Origin: Streptomyces sp. f51
GTDB taxonomy: Bacteria; Actinomycetota; Actinomycetes; Streptomycetales; Streptomycetaceae
Length of the DNA: 64,000 nucleotides
Assembly: GCF_037940415.1 (NCBI RefSeq)
Contig: NZ_CP149798.1
Location: 1,356,001 to 1,420,000, forward strand
Reading direction: 5' to 3'
The first letter of the stretch is position 1, and the number at the start of each line of letters is the position of its first letter. Below the pieces are notes generated by a model that did no database searches, was not told where the DNA came from, and worked only from the letters and a program-made list of their open reading frames with translations. The translations under genes were made by a program, and so were the position numbers. Shown here in pieces: positions 28,992 to 37,496 of the stretch.

Positions 28992-29647
28992 CAAAGTTCC
29001 GTCGTCGTCGTGTCGTCTGCGTCTGCATCCGGTGCGTCCGGATCGAACGACGGGACCCCTTCCAGCGTCTCTGCCTCGATCGCGTCCGCCTCGGGGAGGA
29101 AGGGCGCGAGCTCCGGGAGCTCGTCCAGACCACGCAGGCCCATTCGCTCCAGGAAGTAGTTCGTCGTCGTGTACAGGATCGCACCTGTTTCGGGTTCCGT
29201 GCCCGCCTCCTCCACCAGACCGCGCTGGAGGAGGGTGCGCATCACGCCGTCGCAGTTGACTCCGCGGACCGCCGAGACCCTCGACCGGCTGACCGGCTGG
29301 CGGTACGCGACGACCGCGAGCGTCTCAAGGGCCGCCTGGGTGAGCCGGGCGTGCTGACCGTCCAGGACGAAGCGTTCGACGGCGCTCGCGTAGGCGGGAC
29401 GCGAGTAGAAACGCCAGCCGCCCGCGATCAGTCTGAGTTCGAATCCGCGGCCCTGGACGGTGTACTCGTCGGCGAGGGCGCGCAGCGCGTCCGCGACCTG
29501 CCGCCTGGGCCGCTCCAGGATCCTGGCGAGGTGTTCCTCGGTGGCCGGCTCGTCCACGATCATGAGGACGGCCTCCAGGGCGGCCCCGAGATCGAGGTCC
29601 GCGACGGCGGGCGGCCCCGCGGGGGCGCCGGTGGTCTCCTCGCTCAC
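28991..29647 (-). CDS. scpB: segregation and condensation protein ScpB
   Basis: The 218-residue winged-helix protein is the kleisin-associated subunit of the SMC-ScpAB condensin. LGAALEAVLMIVDEPATEEH, AALETLAVVAYRQPVSRSRV and SAVRGVNCDGVMRTLLQRG are characteristic. The tail is Asp/Thr-rich. It starts at GTG 29647 in a GTGA overlap with scpA and overlaps rluB at its end. Confidence 0.96.
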   Translation of the reverse strand: MSEETTGAPAGPPAVADLDLGAALEAVLMIVDEPATEEHLARILERPRRQVADALRALADEYTVQGRGFELRLIAGGWRFYSRPAYASAVERFVLDGQHARLTQAALETLAVVAYRQPVSRSRVSAVRGVNCDGVMRTLLQRGLVEEAGTEPETGAILYTTTNYFLERMGLRGLDELPELAPFLPEADAIEAETLEGVPSFDPDAPDADADDTTTTEL

Positions 29648-31038
29648 GACTTCTCCTTCTCGGTGCCGTCCCTCTCGGTGCCGCTCTTGCCGGTGCCGGC
29701 CTTCTCGGTGCCGGCCTTCCCGGTGCCACGGCGCGTCTCGTCCTTCGCCGCTTCCGCCGGCCGGTCGAACTCGTCGGTCACCCGAGGCGTCCCCTCGCCC
29801 TCACCGCCCGTCCAGCGCACCAGGAGGTCCCCGAGGGCCTCCTCCTGGTCGAGCGCGACGGCCTTCTCCCGGTAGAGCTCCAGCAGGGCCAGGAAGCGGG
29901 CGACCACGGTGAGGGTGTCGTCGGTGTCCTCGACGAGCGAGCGGAAGCTGGCCTCGCCGAGTTCCCGCAGCCGTGCCACCACGATCCCGGCCTGTTCCTG
30001 CACGCTGACGAGCGGCGCGTGGATGTGGTCGACGTACACCTGGGGCTTGGGCCGGGGCTGCATGGCCTTCACGGCGAGCTTCGCGAAGCCCTCGGGGCCG
30101 ATGCTGATGACCACCTCGGGCAGCAGCTCGGCGTACTGCGCCTCCAGGCCGACGGTACGGGGGTAGCGGCGGGCCTCCTCCTCCAGGCGCGCGTTGAAGA
30201 TGTCCGCGATCTGTTTGTACGCGCGGTACTGGAGCAGCCGCGCGAACAGCAGGTCGCGTGCCTCCAGCAGGGCCAGGTCGCCCTCGTCCTCGACCTCGGC
30301 GGAGGGCAGCAGCCGGGCAGCCTTCAGATCGAGCAGCGTCGCCGCGACGACGAGGAACTCGGTCGTCTGGTCCAGGTCCCAGTCGGGGCCCATCGCCCGG
30401 ATGTGCGCCATGAACTCGTCGGTGACCTTGGACAGCGCCACTTCGGTGACATCGAGCTTGTGCTTGGAGATCAGCTGGAGCAGCAGGTCGAAGGGTCCCT
30501 CGAAGTTCGAGAGGCGCACCTTGAAGACACCGTCCCCCGAGCCGGCGGGGGGCGCCTCGGGATCGGGGGGCGGGGCCGTGGAGGTCTCAGGGGCGCCCTG
30601 GGGCGCCTCGGGGCGCTCGACCGGCCCATCGGGGCGCGCGGGTGCCGCGAAGCCCTCCACGGGCGCCTCGGGCGCCTCGGCGGGGGTCTTCGGGTGATCG
30701 GCGGTCCGTACGGCGCCGGTGTCGGACGCAGGGGACACCTCGGACGGCTCGGCACCCCCGGGTGTCTCGGTCGGCTCCGGACGCCCGGGCGCCCCGGTCG
30801 GCGCCGCGGGCACGGATTCCCCGGACAGCTCCGCCGTCGCCGGTTCCGCGGAATGTTCCGCCGTCACCGGGTCCCCGTACGGGTCCGCGGTCTCGGGCGG
30901 CTCGGACGGGTCCGCGGTCTCGGACGGCTCCGCGGTCTCGGGTGGCTCGGGAGGCGCCGGTGGCGTTCCCGGGCCGCGCCCCAGCGCACGCCGACGACCG
31001 CCGGAGGCGGCTGACGGGGGCGGGACGTTCGAGGTCAT
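29644..31038 (-). CDS. scpA: segregation and condensation protein ScpA (kleisin)
   Basis: The 464-residue kleisin bridges the heads of SMC. The conserved part starts near residue 170 (FKVRLSNFEGPFDLLLQLIS) and includes DVTEVALSKVTDEFM, ATLLDLKAARLLP and the C-terminal winged helix. It is preceded by about 165 Pro/Glu/Thr-rich, apparently disordered residues and followed by a Lys/Gly/Thr repeat tail (GTGKAGTEKAG). ATG 31038 is the only plausible start. It follows the RHH-like gene by 18 bp. Confidence 0.94.
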   Translation of the reverse strand: MTSNVPPPSAASGGRRRALGRGPGTPPAPPEPPETAEPSETADPSEPPETADPYGDPVTAEHSAEPATAELSGESVPAAPTGAPGRPEPTETPGGAEPSEVSPASDTGAVRTADHPKTPAEAPEAPVEGFAAPARPDGPVERPEAPQGAPETSTAPPPDPEAPPAGSGDGVFKVRLSNFEGPFDLLLQLISKHKLDVTEVALSKVTDEFMAHIRAMGPDWDLDQTTEFLVVAATLLDLKAARLLPSAEVEDEGDLALLEARDLLFARLLQYRAYKQIADIFNARLEEEARRYPRTVGLEAQYAELLPEVVISIGPEGFAKLAVKAMQPRPKPQVYVDHIHAPLVSVQEQAGIVVARLRELGEASFRSLVEDTDDTLTVVARFLALLELYREKAVALDQEEALGDLLVRWTGGEGEGTPRVTDEFDRPAEAAKDETRRGTGKAGTEKAGTGKSGTERDGTEKEKS

Positions 31039-31056
31039 AGCCGTCGAAGGCTACCG

Positions 31057-31635
31057 CTACCGCCCGCGCAGTCGCCGTACGAGAATGCTCGCCTCGCCGC
31101 GCGATTCCAGGTCCGCGAGGACCACGGCGACCGCCTCGCGGACGATCCGCCCGCGGTCGACGGCGAGACCGTGCTCGCCGCGGAGCACCAGGCGCGCGTG
31201 TTCGAGGTCCATCAGTTCCTCGGCGGACACGTACACCGTGATCTTCTCGTCGTGCCGCTCCCGCCCGCTGGGCCGGCGGTTCGCGGCGCGCGCCCGCTTG
31301 CGGGACGACTGCACGGAGGCCGAGGTGGCGGCAGAACCTTCCTGCGGCGGCCGGCCGCGCCCCGAACGGTCCGGGGCGCCGCCCCTGCTGCGCGACTCCC
31401 CCGCGCCGGACGGGTCGGCGTCGGCGGCGACGTGTTCGTCGCCCTCGCCGTCACCGCCCTGGACGGGCACCGACTGGGGAGTGTCCTCCCCGGCCGCCGC
31501 GTCGCCCTCGCCGGCCGGAGCCGGCACCCGGGCCTCGCCGTTGGTCCGGCGGTTGGGGCTGGATGCCTGGAGCGCCATGCCCCCGGTGGTACGGAACAGT
31601 TCGTCGGCCCCCGGCAGACTCACTCGGCGTGACAC
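31057..31635 (-). CDS. small basic protein with C-terminal ribbon-helix-helix-like region
   Basis: The 192-residue product has a conserved N-terminus (SLPGADELFRTTGGMALQ), a disordered middle, and a C-terminal segment EKITVYVSAEELMDLEHARL followed by VDRGRIVREAVAVVLADLE that reads like a beta-strand plus two helices of a DNA-binding RHH fold. The GTG at 31635 has GGGAGG ten bases upstream; GTG 31623 sits in a GTGA overlap with the parA stop and is the alternative start. Lying between an orphan ParA and scpAB, it may be the DNA-binding partner of that ParA (inference). Confidence 0.78.
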   Translation of the reverse strand: MSRRVSLPGADELFRTTGGMALQASSPNRRTNGEARVPAPAGEGDAAAGEDTPQSVPVQGGDGEGDEHVAADADPSGAGESRSRGGAPDRSGRGRPPQEGSAATSASVQSSRKRARAANRRPSGRERHDEKITVYVSAEELMDLEHARLVLRGEHGLAVDRGRIVREAVAVVLADLESRGEASILVRRLRGR

Positions 31636-32789
31636 CGGGCGAGCACCTCCCTGGCGAGCTGGCGATAGGCGGCGGCGCCGACGGAGTTGGAGGCGTAGGT
31701 GGTGATCGGCTCACCGGCGACCGTGGTCTCCGGGAAGCGGACGGTCCGGCCGATCACGGTGTGGTAGACGTGATCGTCGAACGCCTCGACGACGCGTGCG
31801 AGCACCTCACGGCTGTGCACCGTGCGGGAGTCGTACATCGTGGCGAGGATGCCGTCCAGCTCCAGCTCGGGGTTGAGCCGTTCCTGGACCTTCTCGATCG
31901 TCTCGGTGAGCAGGGCGACACCGCGCAGCGCGAAGAACTCGCACTCCAGCGGCACGATCACCTTGTGGGCCGCCGTCAGCGCGTTCACGGTCAGCAGGCC
32001 GAGCGAGGGCTGGCAGTCGATCACGATGTAGTCGTAGTCGGCCATCAGCGGCTTCAGGGCGCGCTGGAGCGTGGACTCGCGGGCGACCTCGCTCACCAGC
32101 TGAACCTCGGCGGCGGACAGGTCGATGTTGCTGGGCAGCAGGTCCATGTTCGGGACCGCCGTCTTCAGGAGCACCTCGTCGGCCGCCATGCCCCGCTCCA
32201 TGAGCAGGTTGTAGACGGTGAGGTCGAGCTCCATCGGGTTGACGCCGAGTCCCACGGACAGCGCGCCCTGCGGGTCGAAGTCGACGAGCAGCACCCGGCG
32301 TCCGTACTCCGCGAGCGCGGCCCCCAGGTTGATGGTCGACGTGGTCTTGCCCACGCCGCCCTTCTGGTTGCACATCGCGATGATCGTCGCGGGGCCGTGA
32401 CTGGTCAGCGGACCCGGGATCGGGAAGTAGGGCAGCGGGCGCCCCGTCGGGCCGATGCGCTCACGGCGCTGACGGGCCGCGTCGGGCGCGAGCGTGGCCG
32501 CGTACTCCGGATCGGGCTCGTACTCGGCGTCGGGGTCGTAGAAGTGCCCCTCGGGCAGTTCGTCGTAGTCGGCGAAGTGGGTGTGGTTCTCGCCACTTCC
32601 GTTGCCGGCCATGGCGTTCACGTGATGGCCATCCATGCTCGGGTGTGCTGTCTGAGTCGTCCGGGGACTCTGGTGGGCTGCGAAGGTGCGGACAGCGACG
32701 GAGCCGACAGCCTCGAGCCCCGTGGGGTCCTGGCCCCGCGCCGGCATTCCTGGTTGACCACCCCCGGGAGTAAATGTCGACTCATTCAC
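31620..32789 (-). CDS. orphan ParA/Soj-family ATPase
   Basis: The 389-residue product carries the deviant Walker A CNQKGGVGKTT near residue 139, DFDPQGALSVGLG, and IVIDCQPSLGLLTVNAL. The N-terminal 130 residues are a disordered extension. ParA ATPases bind DNA cooperatively and move cargo. This one is not the oriC-linked parAB copy because no ParB follows. It heads the parA/RHH/scpA/scpB/rluB leftward unit. The GTG at 32789 has a strong AGGAGG eleven bases upstream. Confidence 0.92.
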   Translation of the reverse strand: MNESTFTPGGGQPGMPARGQDPTGLEAVGSVAVRTFAAHQSPRTTQTAHPSMDGHHVNAMAGNGSGENHTHFADYDELPEGHFYDPDAEYEPDPEYAATLAPDAARQRRERIGPTGRPLPYFPIPGPLTSHGPATIIAMCNQKGGVGKTTSTINLGAALAEYGRRVLLVDFDPQGALSVGLGVNPMELDLTVYNLLMERGMAADEVLLKTAVPNMDLLPSNIDLSAAEVQLVSEVARESTLQRALKPLMADYDYIVIDCQPSLGLLTVNALTAAHKVIVPLECEFFALRGVALLTETIEKVQERLNPELELDGILATMYDSRTVHSREVLARVVEAFDDHVYHTVIGRTVRFPETTVAGEPITTYASNSVGAAAYRQLAREVLARCHAE

Positions 32790-33156
32790 AAGTCGTCTTA
32801 CCTCCTTGGTGACCAGGAAACTTCTCGATAGGTCAGCGTGGCACCATGCCGACGGTTGGCGACTCTATGGCGTGTCACCGCTCCGCAGCAACACAATCCG
32901 CCGGACCCGACCCGATGTGTCGGCAACCGAACATCCCTCTGTCAAGGGCGTAAGGCCGTCGCACGGCAGGTTTCACCGGTGTGCGAATCGGCTGAAGAGT
33001 TACGTTCGTGGCGAGTTGAACGAGTGCCGCAAAGTGACCCGACACACACCCGGCCGGACCTTGTCGGGCAAGGTCCGGCCTGGTGAGCGGTGTTGACGAC
33101 CCGTGTTGACGTATCGCCTTTTGTCGGCGCCGAGTCGACCGAAAATGTCGACTCAT
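32772..33156. repeat. pair of identical 14-bp sites AAATGTCGACTCAT flanking the parA promoter region
   Basis: The 14-mer occurs at 32772-32785, over the first codons of parA, and at 33143-33156, just after the ald stop, in the same orientation. A related GAGTCGAC core lies at 33131-33138. The 383-bp gap between ald and parA contains these sites, a hairpin and two GTGTTGACG repeats near 33090-33110, and no gene. The sites look like binding sites of one regulator. Confidence 0.55.
33052..33080 (-). terminator. hairpin terminator downstream of ald
   Basis: A perfect 12-bp stem (GGCCGGACCTTG at 33052-33063, complement at 33069-33080) with a 5-nt loop lies about 95 bp after the ald stop and upstream of parA. 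Confidence 0.75.
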
Positions 33157-33172
33157 GGAGCCATCGGCAAAG

Positions 33173-34297
33173 TCAGCCGAGCAGGCTCTCCAGCGCGACG
33201 TGCTCCAGCCCGTGGGCCTCGGCGACCTCGCGGTAAACAACCTTGCCGTCATGCGTGTTGAGACCCTTGGCCAGCGCGTTGTCACGACGCAGCGCCTCGG
33301 TCCAGCCGCGGTTGGCGAGCTCGACGATGTACGGCAGCGTGGCGTTGGTCAGCGCGTAGGTCGAGGTGTTGGGGACCGCGCCGGGCATGTTGGCGACGCA
33401 GTAGAAGACCGAGTTGTGGACCGGGAAGGTCGGCTCGGCGTGCGTGGTGGGACGCGAGTCCTCGAAGCAGCCGCCCTGGTCGATCGCGATGTCGACAAGG
33501 ACACTGCCGGGCTTCATCCGCGAGACCAGCTCGTTGGTGACCAGCTTCGGCGCCTTGGCACCGGGGATCAGCACGGCGCCGATCACGAGGTCGGCCTCCA
33601 GGCAGGCCTTCTCCAGCTCGAAGGAGTTGGACATGACGGCCTTGACCTTCGTACCGAAGATCTTGTCGGCCTCGCGCAGCTTGTTGATGTCGCGGTCGAG
33701 CAGCGTCACGTCGAAGCCCATGCCGATGGCGATCTGCGCGGCGTTCCAGCCGGAGACGCCACCGCCGATGACGACGGCCTTGGCCGGCAGGACGCCGGGG
33801 ACACCGCCGGGCAGGACACCGCGGCCGCCGTTGGCGCGCATCAGCTGGTAGGCGCCGACCTGCGGGGCGAGGCGGCCCGCGACCTCGGACATCGGGGCGA
33901 GCAGCGGCAGCGCGCGGCTCGGCAGCTCGACGGTCTCGTAGGCGATGGCCGTGGTGCCGGACTCCAGGAGGGCGTCCGTGCACTCGCGGGAGGCGGCCAG
34001 GTGCAGGTAGGTGAAGAGCGTCTGGTCCTTGCGGAGGCGGTGGTACTCCTCGGCGATGGGCTCCTTGACCTTCAGCAGCAGGTCGGCGGTGGCCCAGACC
34101 TCGTCGGCGGTGGGCAGGATCTGCGCGCCTGCGGAGACGTACTCCTCGTCCGTGATCGAGGAGCCGACGCCGGCGTTCTGCTCGACGAAGACCTGGTGGC
34201 CGTGGCGCACGAGCTCGTGCACGCCTGCCGGGGTGATGGCCACCCGGAACTCGTTGTTCTTGACCTCGCGGGGGATGCCGACCTTCACGTCGATCAC
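33173..34297 (-). CDS. ald: alanine dehydrogenase
   Basis: The 374-residue product reversibly deaminates L-alanine to pyruvate and ammonia with NAD. It starts DVKVGIPREVKNNEFRVA and contains MPGAVPNTSTYALTNATLPY, VVIGGGVSGWNAAQIAIG (nucleotide-binding Rossmann fold) and DIAIDQGGCFEDSRPTTH; the length is normal. The GTG at 34297 has AAGGA five bases upstream. It has its own promoter (34419-34446) and terminator. Between promoter and gene, several TGCAT/ATGCA words occur that may be operator half-sites. Confidence 0.96.
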   Translation of the reverse strand: MIDVKVGIPREVKNNEFRVAITPAGVHELVRHGHQVFVEQNAGVGSSITDEEYVSAGAQILPTADEVWATADLLLKVKEPIAEEYHRLRKDQTLFTYLHLAASRECTDALLESGTTAIAYETVELPSRALPLLAPMSEVAGRLAPQVGAYQLMRANGGRGVLPGGVPGVLPAKAVVIGGGVSGWNAAQIAIGMGFDVTLLDRDINKLREADKIFGTKVKAVMSNSFELEKACLEADLVIGAVLIPGAKAPKLVTNELVSRMKPGSVLVDIAIDQGGCFEDSRPTTHAEPTFPVHNSVFYCVANMPGAVPNTSTYALTNATLPYIVELANRGWTEALRRDNALAKGLNTHDGKVVYREVAEAHGLEHVALESLLG

Positions 34298-34418
34298 GGT
34301 CCTTGACTCAGAGGGCTCTGGGGCTATGCATGCCGAGGCGATGCAAGCCAGGCAATGCATGTCATACCCGACGTACGGGAGCACACCGGGAGACACCACG
34401 GAAGAACGCGGCGGAGCC

Positions 34419-34446
34419 AGTCTAATGAAGGGATTCCCTCTGTCTA
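34419..34446 (-). promoter_or_regulatory. ald promoter
   Basis: On the minus strand TAGACA (34441-34446) and TAGACT (34419-34424) are separated by 16 bp, a good vegetative-type promoter. The spacer includes a GGGATTCCC palindrome. It begins within 15 bp of the end of the preceding STAND gene and leaves a leader of about 115 nt. Confidence 0.6.
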
Positions 34447-34459
34447 GCCTTTCAATGCA

Positions 34460-36541
34460 TCAATCTTCAGCGGATGCACTGCGGATTTCGTAGGCGTTAG
34501 CGTCGTGTTCCAGGCCGGATGTGCTCTCCAGCAGCTCATCTCCCAGCATGCGCTCGGCCGCCGCTCGGTGCAGCCCGGCGGCCGCGGGGTCGCCGAGCCG
34601 CTCCAGGGTGTCGGCCAGCCTGACCTGGAGGGCGGCCTGGAGACGTACGTCGTCCGCGCGGCGCGCCCACTCGACGGCCTCCTGGCAGGTGCGCAGCGAC
34701 TCCTCGGGGCGTCCCGCGTACTCCTGGACGCGGGCCATCTCGCTCAACGCCCTTGCCTGGGAGGCGACATCGCCGTTCTTGCGGTGCCAGGCGACCGCGG
34801 CGCGCCAGTTGACCTGGGCCTCGCCGTAGCGGCCCGCGTAGGTGTGCGCCGCGGCGATGCGCCCGTAGAGCCGGGCGGCGTCCACCCGCTCGTCGCGTGC
34901 CAGCCGCTGGGCGAGCGCCCTGCCGTACCAGTCGGCGGCCCGGTCGTGGTCCCCGAGTTCCTGGTGGGCACCGCCTACGGATTCCATCGCGCGGCCGGTC
35001 GCGTAGGGGTCGTTCGCCTCGCGTCCGGCGTCGAGCGCGGCCCGGTAGCGGGCCAGGGCGCCGGTCCTGCGGCCGGTCTGCGCGTCCAGGTCGGCGAGAT
35101 TGAGCAGGGCCGCCGCCTTCTCGCGGGGCAGGTCGCGGCGTTCGGCGACGTCCAGGACGAGACGGTGGATGCCGTACAGGTCGGGCGCGGCGGCCCGGGT
35201 GCCGAAGTGCGCGGCCATCGCCCGCACCAGGGCGGCCATCAGGCGCCGGGCCAGGGTGTCGAGCTCGCCGTCGGCGACGGCCAGCCGGGCCGAGGCGAGC
35301 AGCGCGGGCCTGCGCACGCGCAGCCAGTCCTCCGCGGCCCGGGGTCCGGCGAAGCGCAGGGCACGCGGCATCCCGGCGAGCCGCTCCCGGGCGGGGGAGC
35401 TGTCGGTCTCGGTGATCGCGCGGCAGGACACCAGGAGCCGTACGGTCCGCTCCAGCATCCGGGCGCGGGCCAGCTGGACCTCGGCGGGCCGGTCGTGGGT
35501 GTCGACGAGCGCGCGGAGCAGCGGCTGGAGGCAGCCGGGGACCTCGTACTGGGGCAGCTGCGAGGGGACCGCCCGCAGCAGGCGCAGGCCGACGAACTCG
35601 TCCAGCATGGTGTGCGCCGACTGGACCGAGCAGCCGGCCAGCGCGGAGGCCGTGTGCGGGTCGACGAGGCCCGCGGGGGCCAGGGAGAGCAGGCGCAGCA
35701 TACGCGCGGCGGCGCCCGGCAGGGAGGCGTACGAGAGCCGGAAGACGCGCTCCATCGGGGAGCCGTCCCCGCCCTCGGTGCGCAGCTGCTTGGCGAGGTC
35801 GGCGACGGCGGCGGAGGGTCTCGCGGCGAGCCAGCCGCCGGCCAGCACCAGGGCGGTCGGCTGGCCCGCGCACAGTTCGACCAGCCCTTCGGCGGCGAGC
35901 GGGTCGACGGTGATGCGCACCGAGCCGGTGAAGTGGCCGAGGAGTTCGAGGGCGGACTTGGTGTCGAGGCCGCCGAGGGTGCAGGGCCGGACGTCCGCGA
36001 TCCCGGTCAGCGGCCCGCCGGAGACGGCGACGACCAGGCAGTCGGGGGAGTCGGGCAACAGCGCGTCGACCTGCTCGGCGTCGGCCGCGTCGTCGAGCAG
36101 CAGCACCGCCCGCCGGATCGCGAGGGCCTCGCGCAGCCGCTCGCAGAGCTCGTCGGCGCCGGCTCCGGGAGGTGCGGTCAGCCCGAGGGCGGTGAGCAGT
36201 TCCCGCGCGGTGGCCTCGGTGGGCACCGGCGTGCCGTCGGGTTCGGTGAGCCGGGCGCTCAGGACGCCGTCGGGGTAACTCTCGGCGACCTGTGCGGCGA
36301 GGCTCGCCGCGAGCGCGGTGCGGCCGGAGCCGGGCTTGCCGGCGATGAGGAGCACCCGCGCGCGGGGGGCCTTCCGGCCGGCGATGGTGTCGAGTCCTGC
36401 CCGCTCGATGTCCGCCCGGAGTTCCTTCAACTCTCTTGTACGGCCCAGGAACTGACTCTCCGTGGGAGCGGACCCGGCAGCCGGGCGCTGCCCCGTGGGC
36501 GCCACCTTGGTGCCGCCGTCGTCCACCGCCTGATCCGCCAC
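34460..36541 (-). CDS. STAND-type NTPase with C-terminal TPR repeats
   Basis: The 693-residue product resembles the NB-ARC plus TPR part of AfsR/SARP proteins but has no DNA-binding domain. FLGRTRELKELRADIERAG (residue about 31) precedes a P-loop-like GKPGSGRTALAASLA near 68, then VLLLDDAADAEQVDALLP and CLVVAVSG. TPR-like helices occupy the last 200 residues (LARYRAALDAGREANDPYAT; RAADWYGRALAQR). The P-loop Lys is replaced by Arg. GTG start at 36541. It would act as a signalling or scaffold protein; partners are unknown. Confidence 0.82.
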   Translation of the reverse strand: MADQAVDDGGTKVAPTGQRPAAGSAPTESQFLGRTRELKELRADIERAGLDTIAGRKAPRARVLLIAGKPGSGRTALAASLAAQVAESYPDGVLSARLTEPDGTPVPTEATARELLTALGLTAPPGAGADELCERLREALAIRRAVLLLDDAADAEQVDALLPDSPDCLVVAVSGGPLTGIADVRPCTLGGLDTKSALELLGHFTGSVRITVDPLAAEGLVELCAGQPTALVLAGGWLAARPSAAVADLAKQLRTEGGDGSPMERVFRLSYASLPGAAARMLRLLSLAPAGLVDPHTASALAGCSVQSAHTMLDEFVGLRLLRAVPSQLPQYEVPGCLQPLLRALVDTHDRPAEVQLARARMLERTVRLLVSCRAITETDSSPARERLAGMPRALRFAGPRAAEDWLRVRRPALLASARLAVADGELDTLARRLMAALVRAMAAHFGTRAAAPDLYGIHRLVLDVAERRDLPREKAAALLNLADLDAQTGRRTGALARYRAALDAGREANDPYATGRAMESVGGAHQELGDHDRAADWYGRALAQRLARDERVDAARLYGRIAAAHTYAGRYGEAQVNWRAAVAWHRKNGDVASQARALSEMARVQEYAGRPEESLRTCQEAVEWARRADDVRLQAALQVRLADTLERLGDPAAAGLHRAAAERMLGDELLESTSGLEHDANAYEIRSASAED

Positions 36542-36757
36542 GGGCCACGCTCCCGTTCCACTGCACGCGCAAGCCCGCCGGGACTCCGGTACGGGCGTTT
36601 TCCAGAGCCTAGTTCACGCTCTGCGACGATTCGGACGGAGCACGACGGGGACATCCCTCGATCGGATCAGGCGATCGTAGGACCGGTGGCCCCGGACGGG
36701 CGTATACGACCGTCCGGAGCGGGGCGACGGAACGGACCGGCCGTCCCGGAGCCGGCG

Positions 36758-37384
36758 TCAGGCCTCGAAGGGGCGCGCGGGCCACGGCGCCCCGGCCGGG
36801 CGCAGGGCGTCCGGTCCGGCGCCCCGGCGCGCGGCGACGAGCGAGAGGACCCCCACGACCAGGCAGTTGTTGTGCAGGTCACCGGCGAGCACACCGGCGA
36901 CGAGGTCGTCGAGGGGGACGCGGGCCAGCTCCATGTCGGCCTCCTCGTCCTCGACCTCGAACCGCTCGCCCTCCGCCTGGGAGAGATCGCGGGCCAGGAA
37001 GATCCGGATGGCCTCGTCGCAGCCGCCGGGCGTGGTGTAGACGTCGGTCAGCACCCGCCAGGTCTCCGCCTTGACGTGCGCCTCCTCGTAGAGCTCGCGC
37101 TGGGCGGCGTGCAGCGGGTTCTCGCCGGGGATGTCGAGCAGGCCCGCCGGGATCTCCCACAGCTTCTGGCGCACCGGGTGGCGGTACTGGCGCAGGACCA
37201 GCACCCGGTCCTCGTCGTCCAGGGCGAGCACGGCCACGGAGCCCGGGTGGACCTGGTAGTCCCGGCGGACGACGGATCCGTCGGGCATGACCACGTCGTC
37301 GGTGCGCACCGAGGTCTTGTTGCCCTTGAAGGGGGTCTCGGTCGCCCGGACCTCCCACTCCTCGGGGGTGTCCTTGATCGTCAT
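36758..37384 (-). CDS. Nudix hydrolase, ADP-ribose pyrophosphatase-like
   Basis: The 208-residue product hydrolyses a nucleoside diphosphate linked to another group, most likely ADP-ribose. DDEDRVLVLRQYRHPVRQKL and WEIPAGLLDIPGENP are typical of the ADPRase branch. The Nudix box continues HAAQRELYEEAHV, with His where the last Gly is usual and one extra residue in the first loop; I believe streptomycete homologues share this. ATG 37384 has GGAGG seven bases upstream. It follows pyrG in the same direction by 112 bp. Confidence 0.92.
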   Translation of the reverse strand: MTIKDTPEEWEVRATETPFKGNKTSVRTDDVVMPDGSVVRRDYQVHPGSVAVLALDDEDRVLVLRQYRHPVRQKLWEIPAGLLDIPGENPLHAAQRELYEEAHVKAETWRVLTDVYTTPGGCDEAIRIFLARDLSQAEGERFEVEDEEADMELARVPLDDLVAGVLAGDLHNNCLVVGVLSLVAARRGAGPDALRPAGAPWPARPFEA

Positions 37385-37496
37385 GGCCTGTCCTCCCACA
37401 CGCGCAAAAAGAAGCCGGTCCGGGTGACGGGACCGGGGTGCGCGTCCGGCGGGAACACCCGCCGACACGCACCCCGGTCACCGTACAACCCTGGTG

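Noticed and set aside
36758..37384. Calling the Nudix hydrolase inactive because the last Gly of the Nudix box is His
   Set aside because: The catalytic RELYEE core is intact and I believe the change is shared by orthologues.
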